Under the pieces are notes generated by a model. That model made no database searches. It was not told the DNA's origin and worked only from the letters and a program-made list of their open reading frames with translations. From assembly GCA_037043235.1 (NCBI GenBank), contig JAWRVZ010000280.1:148501-212500 (forward strand): a stretch of 64,000 nt of DNA. The letters are read 5' to 3'. Made by a program: the position numbers and the translations under genes. Positions 1 through 10,391 of this stretch are shown piece after piece (position 1 is the first letter of the stretch; every line of letters starts with the position of its first letter). This DNA comes from Rhodeus uyekii (Eukaryota; Chordata; Actinopteri; Cypriniformes; Acheilognathidae).

Positions 1-179
1 CCGTAAGAATCGATGGACTCATCAATTGTGATTTCCTGTCCCAAAAAAGTGTAAACTTCTTTCCCAGGTCTGTAGTAAACAGTTGGTGCCCATGATCTTG
101 TGTTTTTATTCTCTGTGCTTCCTTCCTCTGAAAGAAAACGCAAATCAGACTTTTAATTCATTACACAAGCATCTGTGGT

Positions 180-1645
180 CTAATTATAAAGAACAGATTG
201 CTGACCAGATTTCTGCTCGACGAATGTTGAATCCATCTCAGAGCAGCGGCCGGCTTCATCTCCACTATCCTCACTTTCAAGGTTTGTGTCGTCCTCTTCC
301 TCCTCCTCTTGTTTGATATTGTTCACATTATCTTCCTCCACATTTACTGATTCTTTCTGATTCCCCATATCAACAAACCCTGGTTTCCTTTGCACATCTT
401 TCCTTTCATATTCCTGAACCTGTTCTACAGCCTCTTGTTTTGTCAGTTTAACCTTCCCTTCAATAATCTCTTGCTTGGACTCATTCTTGACCGTTTCGTC
501 CTCTTCTTTTCTTTTCTTCGCAACCGCTTTGGTCTCTTTTGACATCGCTAGTCCACTTTCGTCTATCATGGTGGCAGAGTAAATTTTAACCTCTCCGTCG
601 TCTGCCAGCAGGGTTGTGTTGAACACTTTTTTGAAGTTCTCCAAGAAAACCAGATCGGAATCAAAGCGTGTCTTGTTGGCCCATATGAGGGTCGTTCCCG
701 GCTGGCAGAAGTGCCGCATGGTGTCCAGTAGTTCTGCTAGGAAGTCGTGATGATAGACCACATCGGCGGCTAAAATGTAGTCGTATCTGTAGACGGAGTG
801 AGGGAAGGTCTTGTCGAGCTCATGACCCCAGGAGAGCGCCGCCACCTGCGGGGTGTACCTGCACCGGCCCCGCGTGTTTCTGGACAGGTTGCATCTCAGG
901 TTCCCGAGGACCTCCGGTAGATCGGTTGCTGTCACCCAAGCTCCTGGAGATGATTTATAGAGCGGTGAAAACCCACAACACAAGCGTATGCTCACAGTGT
1001 GTCAACACTTACCCAACAGACTGGCCACGATGGACACGAGACCCGTGCCGGCTCCGATCTCGAGCACCGCCTTGTCAAGAAGATCAACCTCCGCTCCATT
1101 AGACTGAAGGAAGTGACACAGAGCCAGAGCCTAAAACAGTTCATGATGATGAACATCAATCAGCAACAAACGCACAATCCTAACTAAAGTCCTGATGATT
1201 GATTGAGTATAACAGATCAATGCTGAAACTGACACACCAGAAAGCATTTGAACATCCAAACTAATGACCAGGATTATCTATAATATTTCAAATATGTAAT
1301 AAAGTAATTGTCTTACTGCTGGCCAGATAACCGAACCAAATGAATCAAGAGACTCCCAGATGTTGATCTCATGACCGGCGAAATAATGGATCTCCTTTCC
1401 GATGGAGGACATCACACTGGGAACCCAAGCCTTGACTTCAGCTTCTGCTCAATACAACCAATGAAAAACAGATGCATTCCTCGTTAAACTCTTCACTGAT
1501 GTCGAGCGTTTGCGGTCAGGGATTAAGAGAGGGTCATTAGACGATGTATTTGAAGAGTCTCACCACCCGTTCCGTCTTTCCCGGTGTGCGCGATCTCATC
1601 CGTCTCGGCTGTGGCATCTGCATTTCCAGAGTGATGACAATCCAT
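180..1645 (-). CDS. mettl21c: METTL21C-like protein-lysine methyltransferase with a long charged C-terminal tail
   Basis: Four coding exons on the minus strand: 1645-1564, 1444-1317, 1130-1013 and 943-180. Phases match and the product is 363 aa. The fold is a family-16 seven-beta-strand SAM-dependent methyltransferase. The glycine-rich SAM site is EIGAGTGLVS (exon 3). The family DxxY motif appears as ADVVYHH (exon 4). Exon 2 encodes FAGHEI and ESLDSFGSVIWP, matching the METTL21 entry segment. The stretches QPGTTLIWANK and FNTTLLAD fit METTL21C better than METTL21E. METTL21C is a muscle-enriched lysine methyltransferase; alanyl-tRNA synthetase is a reported substrate. Human METTL21C is about 264 aa. 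Here about 127 residues follow the catalytic core (from about residue 237), rich in Lys and Glu, then acidic and Ser-rich. An acceptor (CCTGTCAG) lies 18 bases before the ATG, so a leader intron is likely. A minus-strand AATAAA is at 105-110. The symbol rests on remembered similarity. Confidence 0.88.
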
Positions 1646-2942
1646 GATGACAAGTGCTTTCTGACAGGATGGATTAATTTAAAGCACAGGTTAGTAGGAA
1701 TTTATTTTGTTGACTGATTCTGCATTTTCAAAAAATGTTGTTTTGTCAGATTCATTGATTATGCAAGTGAAACCATAACAAATTTCAAATAAAGTAACAA
1801 AAACATGAAGTGCAGAAACTTAGGATTGTATATAAGCAAGTGAAAAGGAAATGAAATGTACCTGATATCACCTCTTGCTGAATTTCCTCAGATGCATTTC
1901 AGAGCTTCAGAAGAATCCCGCAGTCCCAGCACTCGAGGATCTGAGGTGAGCTTGGGTTGATTCGGTCCGGTCCTCGGTTATCCGGTGAGTGTTTCTGCAA
2001 CTGCATCCTCACAGAGGTTATAGTCTAGCATCATCCATCACTCCTGCGTCACACTGGCAGGACTATATTTAGCTGGAGATTCATGAAGCTGTGGCACATC
2101 CACACAAACACAGAGAAATAGAGCATGATGTAGGAGATGGGCAGTGCCGGTCTATTTGAGGAATCGAGCTTCTGTTGGCGCGAGGAGATCAGGAAAGTAA
2201 ACACTAAAGCCCTGAGATAACAGAGCGGTTCAGAAAGTCAGCGGCTGTTATCTGGCCGTTTAGCAAGATGATATAGCACTGGTTTGACTGAAGTTCCTCA
2301 CGTCTCTCACATTGTCACACAGGATTATGACCATGTATTGCATGGTATTTGAACTCTGGGTGTTCAGGCTGTTAAGAACGTGCATGTACGTTCAGGTCAC
2401 ATTTCACCCCAAAAATGAAAAGAAAGGAAAACAATTGATGCTGTCCATTGATATTTTATGCCCAACGACATCATTACACGAGTCAATTCTGTGCAGGACG
2501 GTCCGGTGGTCATCTGAGCCAATTTGATGAAAACTGGACAAAACATGGAGTAGCTTGGAGAACCCCCCCCCCCACACACACACACACACACATTAGATAC
2601 CTAAATGGCAGCTAATGGATGGAGCTGATGGAGTGTTAATGTGATGTTGAGTGTGATCAGCATGAAGAAAGGAATCAGGAGAACTAAGATCGATGTCTCT
2701 ATGATAGAGGGATCAAAAGTTATTACCGTTTCACAGGTGAGTTTTTGAACTGGTGGTGGCGCTATAGAGTCGATCCTAGAGACTCCAAAGTTGCTCCGAT
2801 TATTATTCATCACCATCAATACAAACGTGCCAATTTTCATCATTCTCCTCCTCACGGTTCATAGAGCTGCCATTGACTCCCATTGGGGAGCAATAATGAT
2901 GCAGATGCAGAAAGGGCCGCTAATTAAACCGTAATTAAATGT

Positions 2943-3053
2943 AATAATTTACATTCATACATTTGGCAAACGCTTTTATCCAAAGCAACTTGCATTGCAT
3001 TCAAGAAACACATTGATATTCTAATCAGTTCTTGCTTTTCCTGGGAAATCATA
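2943..3053 (-). repeat. tRNA-derived SINE-like fragment, copy 1
   Basis: On the minus strand this is the 3' part of a repeat seen five times in the window (also 5091, 45171, 53956, 54488). It holds the AAAGCAAGAACTGATTAGAAT block and the AAAAGCG-TTTG-CAAATG tail typical of fish SINE-like elements. The tRNA-like head is missing here. Confidence 0.6.
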
Positions 3054-4506
3054 CATTATTTTTGCATTAACGTATTTCATTTATACCGATTCGAATTGAA
3101 AATGTCTCGGTTAGCAGAACGCATTATTATTTTCCGCATGTGTTTTTGTTGTTTTGTGCTGCAGTGTAATGCGCACATGTGATGCTCACCCTTTTATTTT
3201 TTGCCCAATAACTGCGTCCCCATTGGTTTGCATGATTGCAGGCGGCTGGTATGTGCGTGATGGATTCCACAGAAGGGAAACCCAATATAACACTCTTTAT
3301 ATCTCTGGACTCTCCAACGCCTCTAAATCCTCGCTGCATCGTCTCCAGTTTCCTGTGTGACTGTCAAAACCCTCTGGAATCGGTGTGCGAGCGGACGCTG
3401 CTCCATGTAGGGTCCTGGTGTATTTTGGTGGTTTGGCTCTGGAGACGTTGAGCCACGTCTAAAGCATTTGGCCGGTAGAAGAAAGTCATTATAATGTTGA
3501 AATGCCTGAGGCGGTTTGCTCTGGTCTGGTTGTGTGTCGCTCATATGGTGTTTGCGTGATGCCAGACTCGAGCGCATGACACCAGGAGTCAGATATCTCT
3601 GCATATCATCGTCAGACACGTCCTCAGAAGACGCTGGTAATCCATTTCTGCTACGTGACGTTGGTCACAAACACATCTGGGTTCAGAAACCATGCGAGAC
3701 TTGCATTCTGCTTCTCATCTGCTCATATTTGGAAATGAAAGCATTGTTTCAGACAGAAGCAATAGTTTAGAGAAGAGCTCGTAGATTTGTGTCACTCATA
3801 CAGTGTTTTCATCAATGTTTCATGTTTATTTGCTGGTAATGAAAAGGCTTGAGTTGAAGATAGAGAAGGAAGAAGTCTGAAGAGAGAAAGTAAACATGAT
3901 TGTAAAGTCGTCATGAAATGAGCTTGATCTCCTGCCGAACCGCTCAGTGTTTGAGAGCTGAGAGGGAGTTTGCAGTGCATTGTGGGGGATCTGCTCACCT
4001 TCTGCAGCTTCTCCACGAATCATAAAGCGGAATATTAACCTTCATCAATCAACCTCAGCTGGATCAACTTCAACAGCTTCCCAGAATAATTGTGTGACTA
4101 TTAATGAGCAATAGCATCATGTCATCCGTATGATTTTATTGGAGTCGGGTAATCTGAGAGATTATGAACATATAATCACCGTTCCTTTGAGTCACTGAGG
4201 AAACATTCAGGATCAGAAACATGAATAAAGAGAATAAATAGTTTTTAATTACATAAATATGCCATTAAAGTGTCAGATACAGTCAAGATATACATATATA
4301 TAATCAAGATGTAAACTTTATTTCTCCTTTGAACAATTCTTGAAGCTTCTGGAATCACAAAACGCTCTGTTTCATTTCCTTCTATCAATCCTATGAAGAA
4401 CAAAAATAAAAAGACATAAACTCCCCGGCCAAAAAACACTCACTGTTTTTATTTGATTGGATGATTATTGCAGTGATTCTGATGTGAGTGTGAAGAGTTC
4501 ATGTCA

Positions 4507-4990
4507 AAAATCCTGAAATAAGGCAGTAAATCTTGTTTTTCCGTCTCAGATAAATAAACTCGTCTTGAAGTAAAAGTAAAAGATTATTTTGCTTGTTTTG
4601 AGAAAATATAACTTGAATTTTCTTAGTAAAAATGTCCAATTCTGGTGATTCTTTAAATGAATGAAGTATGTTTTTAAAGTGACGGTATATTTAGTCTCAG
4701 TTCATCCTGAAATCACAAACTTCAAGACATATTTTCTTATTTTAAAAGCAAAATGATTCTTATTTTTAGAAACAATATTTGCACAAAGATTTTATTAATA
4801 TTATGATCCAATGAACTTTACATTTATTTAAAACCAACCACTAATTTACAAAAAACATGCTTGATTTGATTATTGTTGCGTTGTTTGATCATTTGTGCTG
4901 CTTGAATCTAAACTTGCTTTTCTTCTTGTTTTAAGATGTTCTTATCAAGCAGAATTTCTCCACATTTGATGATCAAGTTTCATTGTCTTA
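4507..4990 (+). repeat. Dispersed repeat, copy A of a three-copy family
   Basis: The sequence beginning TCCTGAAATAAGGCAGTAAA and running through the GAAAATATAACTTGAATTTT block to the CTTGTTTTAAGATGTTCTTA block recurs at 19916-20510 and 57415-57991 with only scattered differences. The other copies have short inverted ends of the ACTGCAAAA type; this copy lacks clear ends and looks truncated. Most likely a non-autonomous DNA transposon family. Confidence 0.6.
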
Positions 4991-5090
4991 TTTTTGCCTG
5001 TGGACTCACTGAAAGTCTCTGGTTTGTGCCGGCGGAGACGTTACACAGTGCTGGACTGTTGCACTGTCAATACAAGAACATGACCAAGCT

Positions 5091-5213
5091 GTGTGTCTAA
5101 CAGCAGAGAGCAGCGCTTGCAACATCAAGGTCATGGGTTCGATTCCCAGGGAAAGCAAGAACTGATTAGAATGCCAATGTTTCTTGAATGCGATGATAAA
5201 AGCAGCTGATAAT
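5091..5213 (+). repeat. tRNA-derived SINE-like element, copy 2
   Basis: Has a polymerase III B-box-like GGTTCGATTCC inside CATGGGTTCGATTCCCAGGG, preceded by CAGCGCTTGCAAC, and the AAAGCAAGAACTGATTAGAAT body. The A box is not clear. Close copies lie at 53956 and 54488 on the same strand and at 45171 in reverse. Confidence 0.65.
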
Positions 5214-5251
5214 GAAACTCTCTGCTCATCATCTTGTATTGACTGTAAGCT

Positions 5252-8200
5252 TCAAACAGTACAGGTGTGTGTATGGTTGTGTTGTGTTGGTGTGCGTTTG
5301 CGCGCGCTGTACAGCTTTATCCGCAGGCTGGGCAGGTCGTAGAGCTCCTGCAGGTGGAAGTGTTTCTCAAAGGTGTCCACGAAGCGGTTCTCCGGCTCCA
5401 GACGGAACCTCATGGCCCACAGGATGACGGTGTGGTCTGAGCTCAGGTGCAGGAAGGTCTCCAGGAGCTCGAGGAGGTACGGGTGCGAGTACACCACATC
5501 CGCGGCCATGATGTAATCGTAGCGGCAGGAGGAGCGAGGGAAGCGCTGCTCCAGCTCCTGCCCCCAGCTGAGCTCGGCCACGCGCGGCTCGTGTCTGCAG
5601 CGCCCCCTGGTGTTGCGCGTGACGTTGTGCCTCAGGTTCCCCAGGACGTCCGGCAGGTCAGTGGACGTCACCTTCGCTCCTGCATTGCACAAGTCTGATT
5701 AAAGTCCTCTCAAATACAACTTTATTCATTTAGATTTTAAATGCCATGTTCATAAATGTAAATACAGTAATACATTTATATAGCGATTAGTGCAAATATA
5801 TCGATTAGCGTATATACAGCGATTAGTGTAAATATAATGATTAGTGCATATGTAACGATTAGTGCATATATAGCGATTATCGCAAATATAACGATTTAAC
5901 GCATACATAGCGATTAGGCATATATAGCGATTAGCGCATATGTACCGATTAGCGCTTATATATCAATTAGTGCATATGTAACGACTAGTGCATATATAGC
6001 AATTATGCATGTATAGCGATTAGTGCATATGTAACGACTAGTGCATATATAGCAATTATGCATGTATAGCGATTAGCGCTTATATATATCGATTAGTGCA
6101 TATGTAACGACTAGTGCATATATAGCAATTATGCATGTATAGCGATTAGCGCTTATATATCGATTAGTGCATATGTAATGATTAGTGCATGTATAGCAAT
6201 TATGCATGTATAGCGATTATCGCTTATATAGCGATTAGCGCAAATATAGTGATTAACACATGTAACGATTAGCGCATATATAGTGATTAGTGCATATGTA
6301 GCGATTAGCGCATAAATAGCGATTAGCGCATATGTAACGATTAGTGCATATGTAGCGATTAGTGCATATGTAGCGTTTAGCGCATATATAGCGTTTAGCG
6401 CAAAAATAGCGATTAGCGCAAAAATAGCAATTAACGCATGTAACGATTAGCGCATATATAGCGATTATGCATGTATAGCGATTAGCACATATATAGCGAT
6501 TAGCGCAAATATAGCGATTAACGCATGTAACGATTAGCGCATATATAGCAATTATGCATGTATAGCGATTACCGCATATATAGCGATTAGTGCATATGTA
6601 GCGATTAGCGCATAAATAGCGATTAGCGCATATGTAACGATTAGTGCATATGTAGCGATTAGTGCATATGTAGCGTTTAGCGCATATATAGCGATTAGCG
6701 CAAAAATAGCGATTAGCGCAAAAATAGCGATTAGCGCAAAAATAGCGATTAGCGCATATATAGCGATTAGTGCATATTTAGCAATTAGCGCATATATAGC
6801 GATAAGTGCATATGTAACAATTAGCGCATATATAGCGATTAGTGCATATGTAGCGATTAGTGCATATGTAGCGATTAGCGCATAAATAGCGATTAGTGCA
6901 TATGTAACGATTACCGCATATGTAGCGATTAGCGCATATATAGCGATTAGCGCAAAAATAGCGATTAGCGCATATATAGCGATTAGCGCATATTTAGCAA
7001 TTAGCGCATATGTAGCGATTAGCGCATATGTAACAATTAGCGCATATATAGCGATTAGTGCATATGTAGCGATTAATGCATATGTAGCGATTAGTGCATA
7101 TGTAACAATTAGCGCATATATAGCGATTAGTGCATATGTAGCGATTAGTGCATATATAGCGATTAGTGCATATGTAGCGATTAGTGCATATGTAACAATT
7201 AGCGCATATATAGCGATTAGTGCATATGTAACAATTAGCGCATATATAGCGATTAGTGCATATGCAGCGATTAGTGCATATGTAGCGATTAGCGCATAAA
7301 TAGCGATTAGTGCATATGTAACGATTACCGCATATGTAGCGATTAGCGCATATATAGCGATTAGCGCAAAAATAGCGATTAGCGCATATATAGCGATTAG
7401 TGCATATGTAACAATTAGCGCATATATAGCGATTAGTGCATATGTAGCGATTAGTGCATATATAGCGATTAGTGCATATATAGCGATTAGTGCATATATA
7501 GCGATTAGTGCATATGTAACAATTAGCGCATATATAGCGATTAGTGCATATATAGCGATAAGTGCATATGTAGCGATTAGTGCATATGTAACAATTAGCG
7601 CATATATAGCGATTAGTGCATATGTAACAATTAGCGCATATATAGCGATTAGTGCATATATAGCGATTAGTGCATATGTAGCGATTAGTGCATATGTAAC
7701 AATTAGCGCATATATAGCGATTAGTGCATATGTAACAATTAGCGCATATATAGCGATTAGCGCATATATAGCGATTAGCGCATATATAGCGATTAGTGCA
7801 TATGTAGCGATTAGTGCATATGTAGCGATTAGTGCATATGTAACAATTAGTGCATATGTAGCGATTAGTGCATATGTAGCGATTAGTGCATATATAGCGA
7901 TTAGTGCATATGTAGCGATTAGTGCATATGTAACAATTAGCGCATATATAGCGATTAGTGCATATGTAGCGATTAGTGCATATGTAGCGATTAGTGCATA
8001 TGTAACAATTAGCGCATATATAGCGATTAGTGCATATGTAGCGATTAGTGCATATGTAACGATTAGTGCATATGTAGCGATTAGTGCATATGTAGCGATT
8101 AGTGCATATGTAACAATTAGCGCATATATAGCGATTAGTGCATATGTAACAATTAGCGCATATATAGCGATTAGTGCATATATAGCGATTAGTGCATATG

Positions 8201-8633
8201 TAGCGATTAGTGCATATGTAACGATTAGTGCATATGTAGCGATTAGTGCATATGTAGCGATTAGTGCATATGTAACAATTAGCGCAGACCCTGGCTGTGT
8301 TTTTTATTTTATGTATATTATTGTAGTTTGGATTGCACTTTGGTTTTAATTTGGACTTTATTAATTATACACATTATAATCGAGACGGCATCCGGTCTCT
8401 CTCACCGAGGAGGCTGGTCACTATGGTAACGAGGCCCGTTCCGGCTCCCAGCTCAATGATGTTCTTGTCCAGGAGGTTGAACTGCTCACGGTGAGTGTCG
8501 AGGAAATGACACAAGACCATGGCCTGAAACAAAAGGTCACACACAGAGCCGGTTATCCTGCACCAGTGCTGCTGTGAGTGTGTGTGTGTGAGTGTGTATG
8601 CATGTGAGAGAGTGTGTGTGAGTGTGTGTGAGA

Positions 8634-8664
<31 letters not shown>

Positions 8665-9342
8665 TGTGTGTGTGTGAGTGTGTGTGCGTGTGCATGCATG
8701 TGTGTGTGTGTGTGAGTGTGTGTGAGAGTGTGTGTGAGAGAGAGTGTGTGTGTGTGAGAGCGTTGCGTACCGAGGGCCACAGCACGGCCCCGTAACAATC
8801 CGTCGACTCTTTGATCTTGATCTCAATGTCTGCAAACACGTAACCTTCCCACGCCTCAGTTCTGATCAGCGACGGACGAAAGTGGTGCTTCATAATCGCT
8901 GCTGCCAGTTCAGCATCTGCAGCGACACCTGCACACGCACACACACACAAATGCATCTGATGAAGTGACAGTGTGTAGCTGTAGAGATGCTCAGTGTGTT
9001 TTGCTCCAGATTTCTTGTGTTACATAATTATGAGTTCATTAAAACTTACACACAATCCCAGTGGAGCCATTCATTCACACACACACACACACACACACTC
9101 CCTGCACACAAGAACACACATTTATTTTTAAGAGTAAAGTGTTTAGAGAGTGTGACTGGTTTCACATGTGTGTCGTGCAGAATGATCTGATCGTGAAGTG
9201 TGTGTGTTATTCCTGTACCGTAGAAACACATTTCATACTCAGAGTTTGTTTTTTTCTATAGACTTTAAAAGTTCATGCTGAAGACAAAATATATAATATA
9301 TAAATATTCACACCCACCCTCATTGTTTTCATCCTGATCCAT
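5252..9342 (-). CDS. mettl21e: METTL21E-like protein-lysine methyltransferase
   Basis: Four coding exons on the minus strand: 9342-9318, 8928-8771, 8523-8406 and 5679-5252. Phases are consistent and the product is 242 aa, close to mouse METTL21E. Exon 2 carries WEGYVFAD and KESTDCYGAVLWPS. Exon 3 carries the SAM loop ELGAGTGLV. Exon 4 carries TSTDLPDVLGN, AADVVYSHPYL (DxxY-type motif) and ILWAMRFRLE, all close to METTL21E and distinct from the neighbouring METTL21C gene. The family consists of SAM-dependent lysine methyltransferases, and METTL21E is muscle-expressed in mouse. The first exon (25 bases) was chosen because it opens with ATG, ends GAG G before GTGGGT, and joins in phase to exon 2 to read NEGVAADAEL. 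Intron 3 is swollen by a 2.5 kb minisatellite; intron 2 is nearly all CA/TG repeats. A TATA-like CTTATAAGG lies about 20 bases upstream of the ATG on the minus strand. Confidence 0.9.
5781..8286. repeat. 18-bp minisatellite array in METTL21E intron 3
   Basis: About 2.5 kb of a tandem 18-bp unit, consensus TAGCGATTAGTGCATATG, with regular variants (TAACAATTAGCGCATATA, TAGCGATTAGCGCAAAAA). Copy number is on the order of 140. The 5' part is more degenerate than the 3' part, where multi-unit blocks repeat. It fills the intron between the 8406 exon end and the 5679 exon start. It codes for nothing. Confidence 0.97.
8573..8762. repeat. TG/GAGA compound microsatellite in METTL21E intron 2
   Basis: Nearly uninterrupted GTGTGTGAGAGAGTGTG-type sequence on the plus strand (CA-rich on the gene's sense strand), starting a few bases inside the intron after the exon 2 donor. 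Open frames reading Thr-His repeats across it are artefacts. Confidence 0.95.
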
Positions 9343-9825
9343 TTGCGTCTGACAGCCGAAAGTCCTTATAAGTGCAGATTAACTGAAGTGCTCCAGCTTT
9401 CCCTCACTGTCTCTCGCTCTCTCTCTCTTTTCTCTTTCTTTCTCTCTCTCTAACTGTCTCTCTCTCTTTCTTTCTCTCTCTCTCACTGTCTGTCTCTCAC
9501 TCTCTTTCTCTCTCGCACGGTCTCACTCTCTCTCACTCTCTCTCGCACTGTCTCTCTCTCTCTCTCTCTCTCGCACTGTCTCTCTCTCTCTCTCTCAGGG
9601 TTTCTCTCTCTCGCACGGTCTCACTCTCTCTCACTCTCTCTCGCACTGTCTTACACTCTCTCTCTCTCTCTCTCTCTCTCAGGGTTTCTCTCTCTCGCAC
9701 TGTCTTACTCTCTCTCTCTGTCATTCGTTGGGTTTCAGGTGATTGACAGCAGCAGCTGCAGTTGAATAGAGGTCAAGCAGAGAAAGGGAAGCCGTCGGAT
9801 CCACTGCACTGAAGAGTAAACAGAA

Positions 9826-9861
<36 letters not shown>

Positions 9862-10391
9862 GATCTGATCCTCGAAGCAGGAATGTTGATGTGTTTGGTT
9901 GCGATCACATGATCATCAGCTCCTCTTTCCTTCATCAGTCGCTCTGTGAGTTTTACTGCAGTTTCACCAGGATTACCTCATTTTGAGACAGAAAGACAAT
10001 TGACTAATAATGTAATCATTTATCCTCATTGTAACTGAATTAGTAATTTAAGTGTTTATAACGGTCTCTCTCTCTCTCTAAGACCATGAGAATCCAGTTC
10101 CTCATTTAAAAACACATTTAAGAGAACAAATTCAAGTGTGAAATACAATGTCTGTGTATTTCAGTGTCAGTGATTTATTGCTGGTTTTAAGGTGTATGAT
10201 TTCTTCCAGATGAGTTTCAGTTTGCGCTGCTTTAGAGTAAGACGCACTCGACACATTAAGGTTTCTCAGACTTTTATTGTTCTTTTTGTTGGCAAATTCA
10301 TATACAGAGAGTAAAAAAGCAGAAATGCGGATGTCACATGATTTCTCAAGCGGCCACTGGATGTGAATCACACCGCCCATAGTTTTTGTGG
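9343..10391. other. Intergenic region, METTL21E 5' side to ERCC5 3' end
   Basis: Holds the presumed METTL21E promoter, a CT-rich microsatellite tract at about 9405-9725, another CT/CA tract near 9826-9862, and the ERCC5 3' UTR. Minus-strand AATAAA signals for ERCC5 lie at 10273-10278 and 10174-10179, about 115 and 215 bases past the ERCC5 stop. No gene is seen. Confidence 0.6.
9405..9725. repeat. Polypyrimidine (TCTC)n microsatellite tract
   Basis: About 320 bases of CTCTCT runs broken by GCACTGTCT and AGGGTTTCT motifs in quasi-periodic blocks. The plus strand is almost purely pyrimidine, so triplex-type structure is possible. Non-coding. Confidence 0.95.

Larger units (their letters stand above)
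1646..5251. other. Intergenic region between METTL21C and METTL21E
   Basis: No exon with conserved protein sequence was found on either strand. The first few hundred bases probably hold the METTL21C promoter and leader exon; a minus-strand donor-like GATATCAG followed by GTACAT sits at about 1860. The rest has a short C-run and CA repeat (about 2564-2592), two SINE-like fragments and one dispersed repeat (listed separately). Short open frames here have no recognisable protein content. Confidence 0.6.

Noticed and set aside
5781..8286. Possible CRISPR array.
   Set aside because: Units are contiguous tandem 18-mers without unique spacers, in a vertebrate intron. The same holds for the 112-bp and 16/22-bp arrays.
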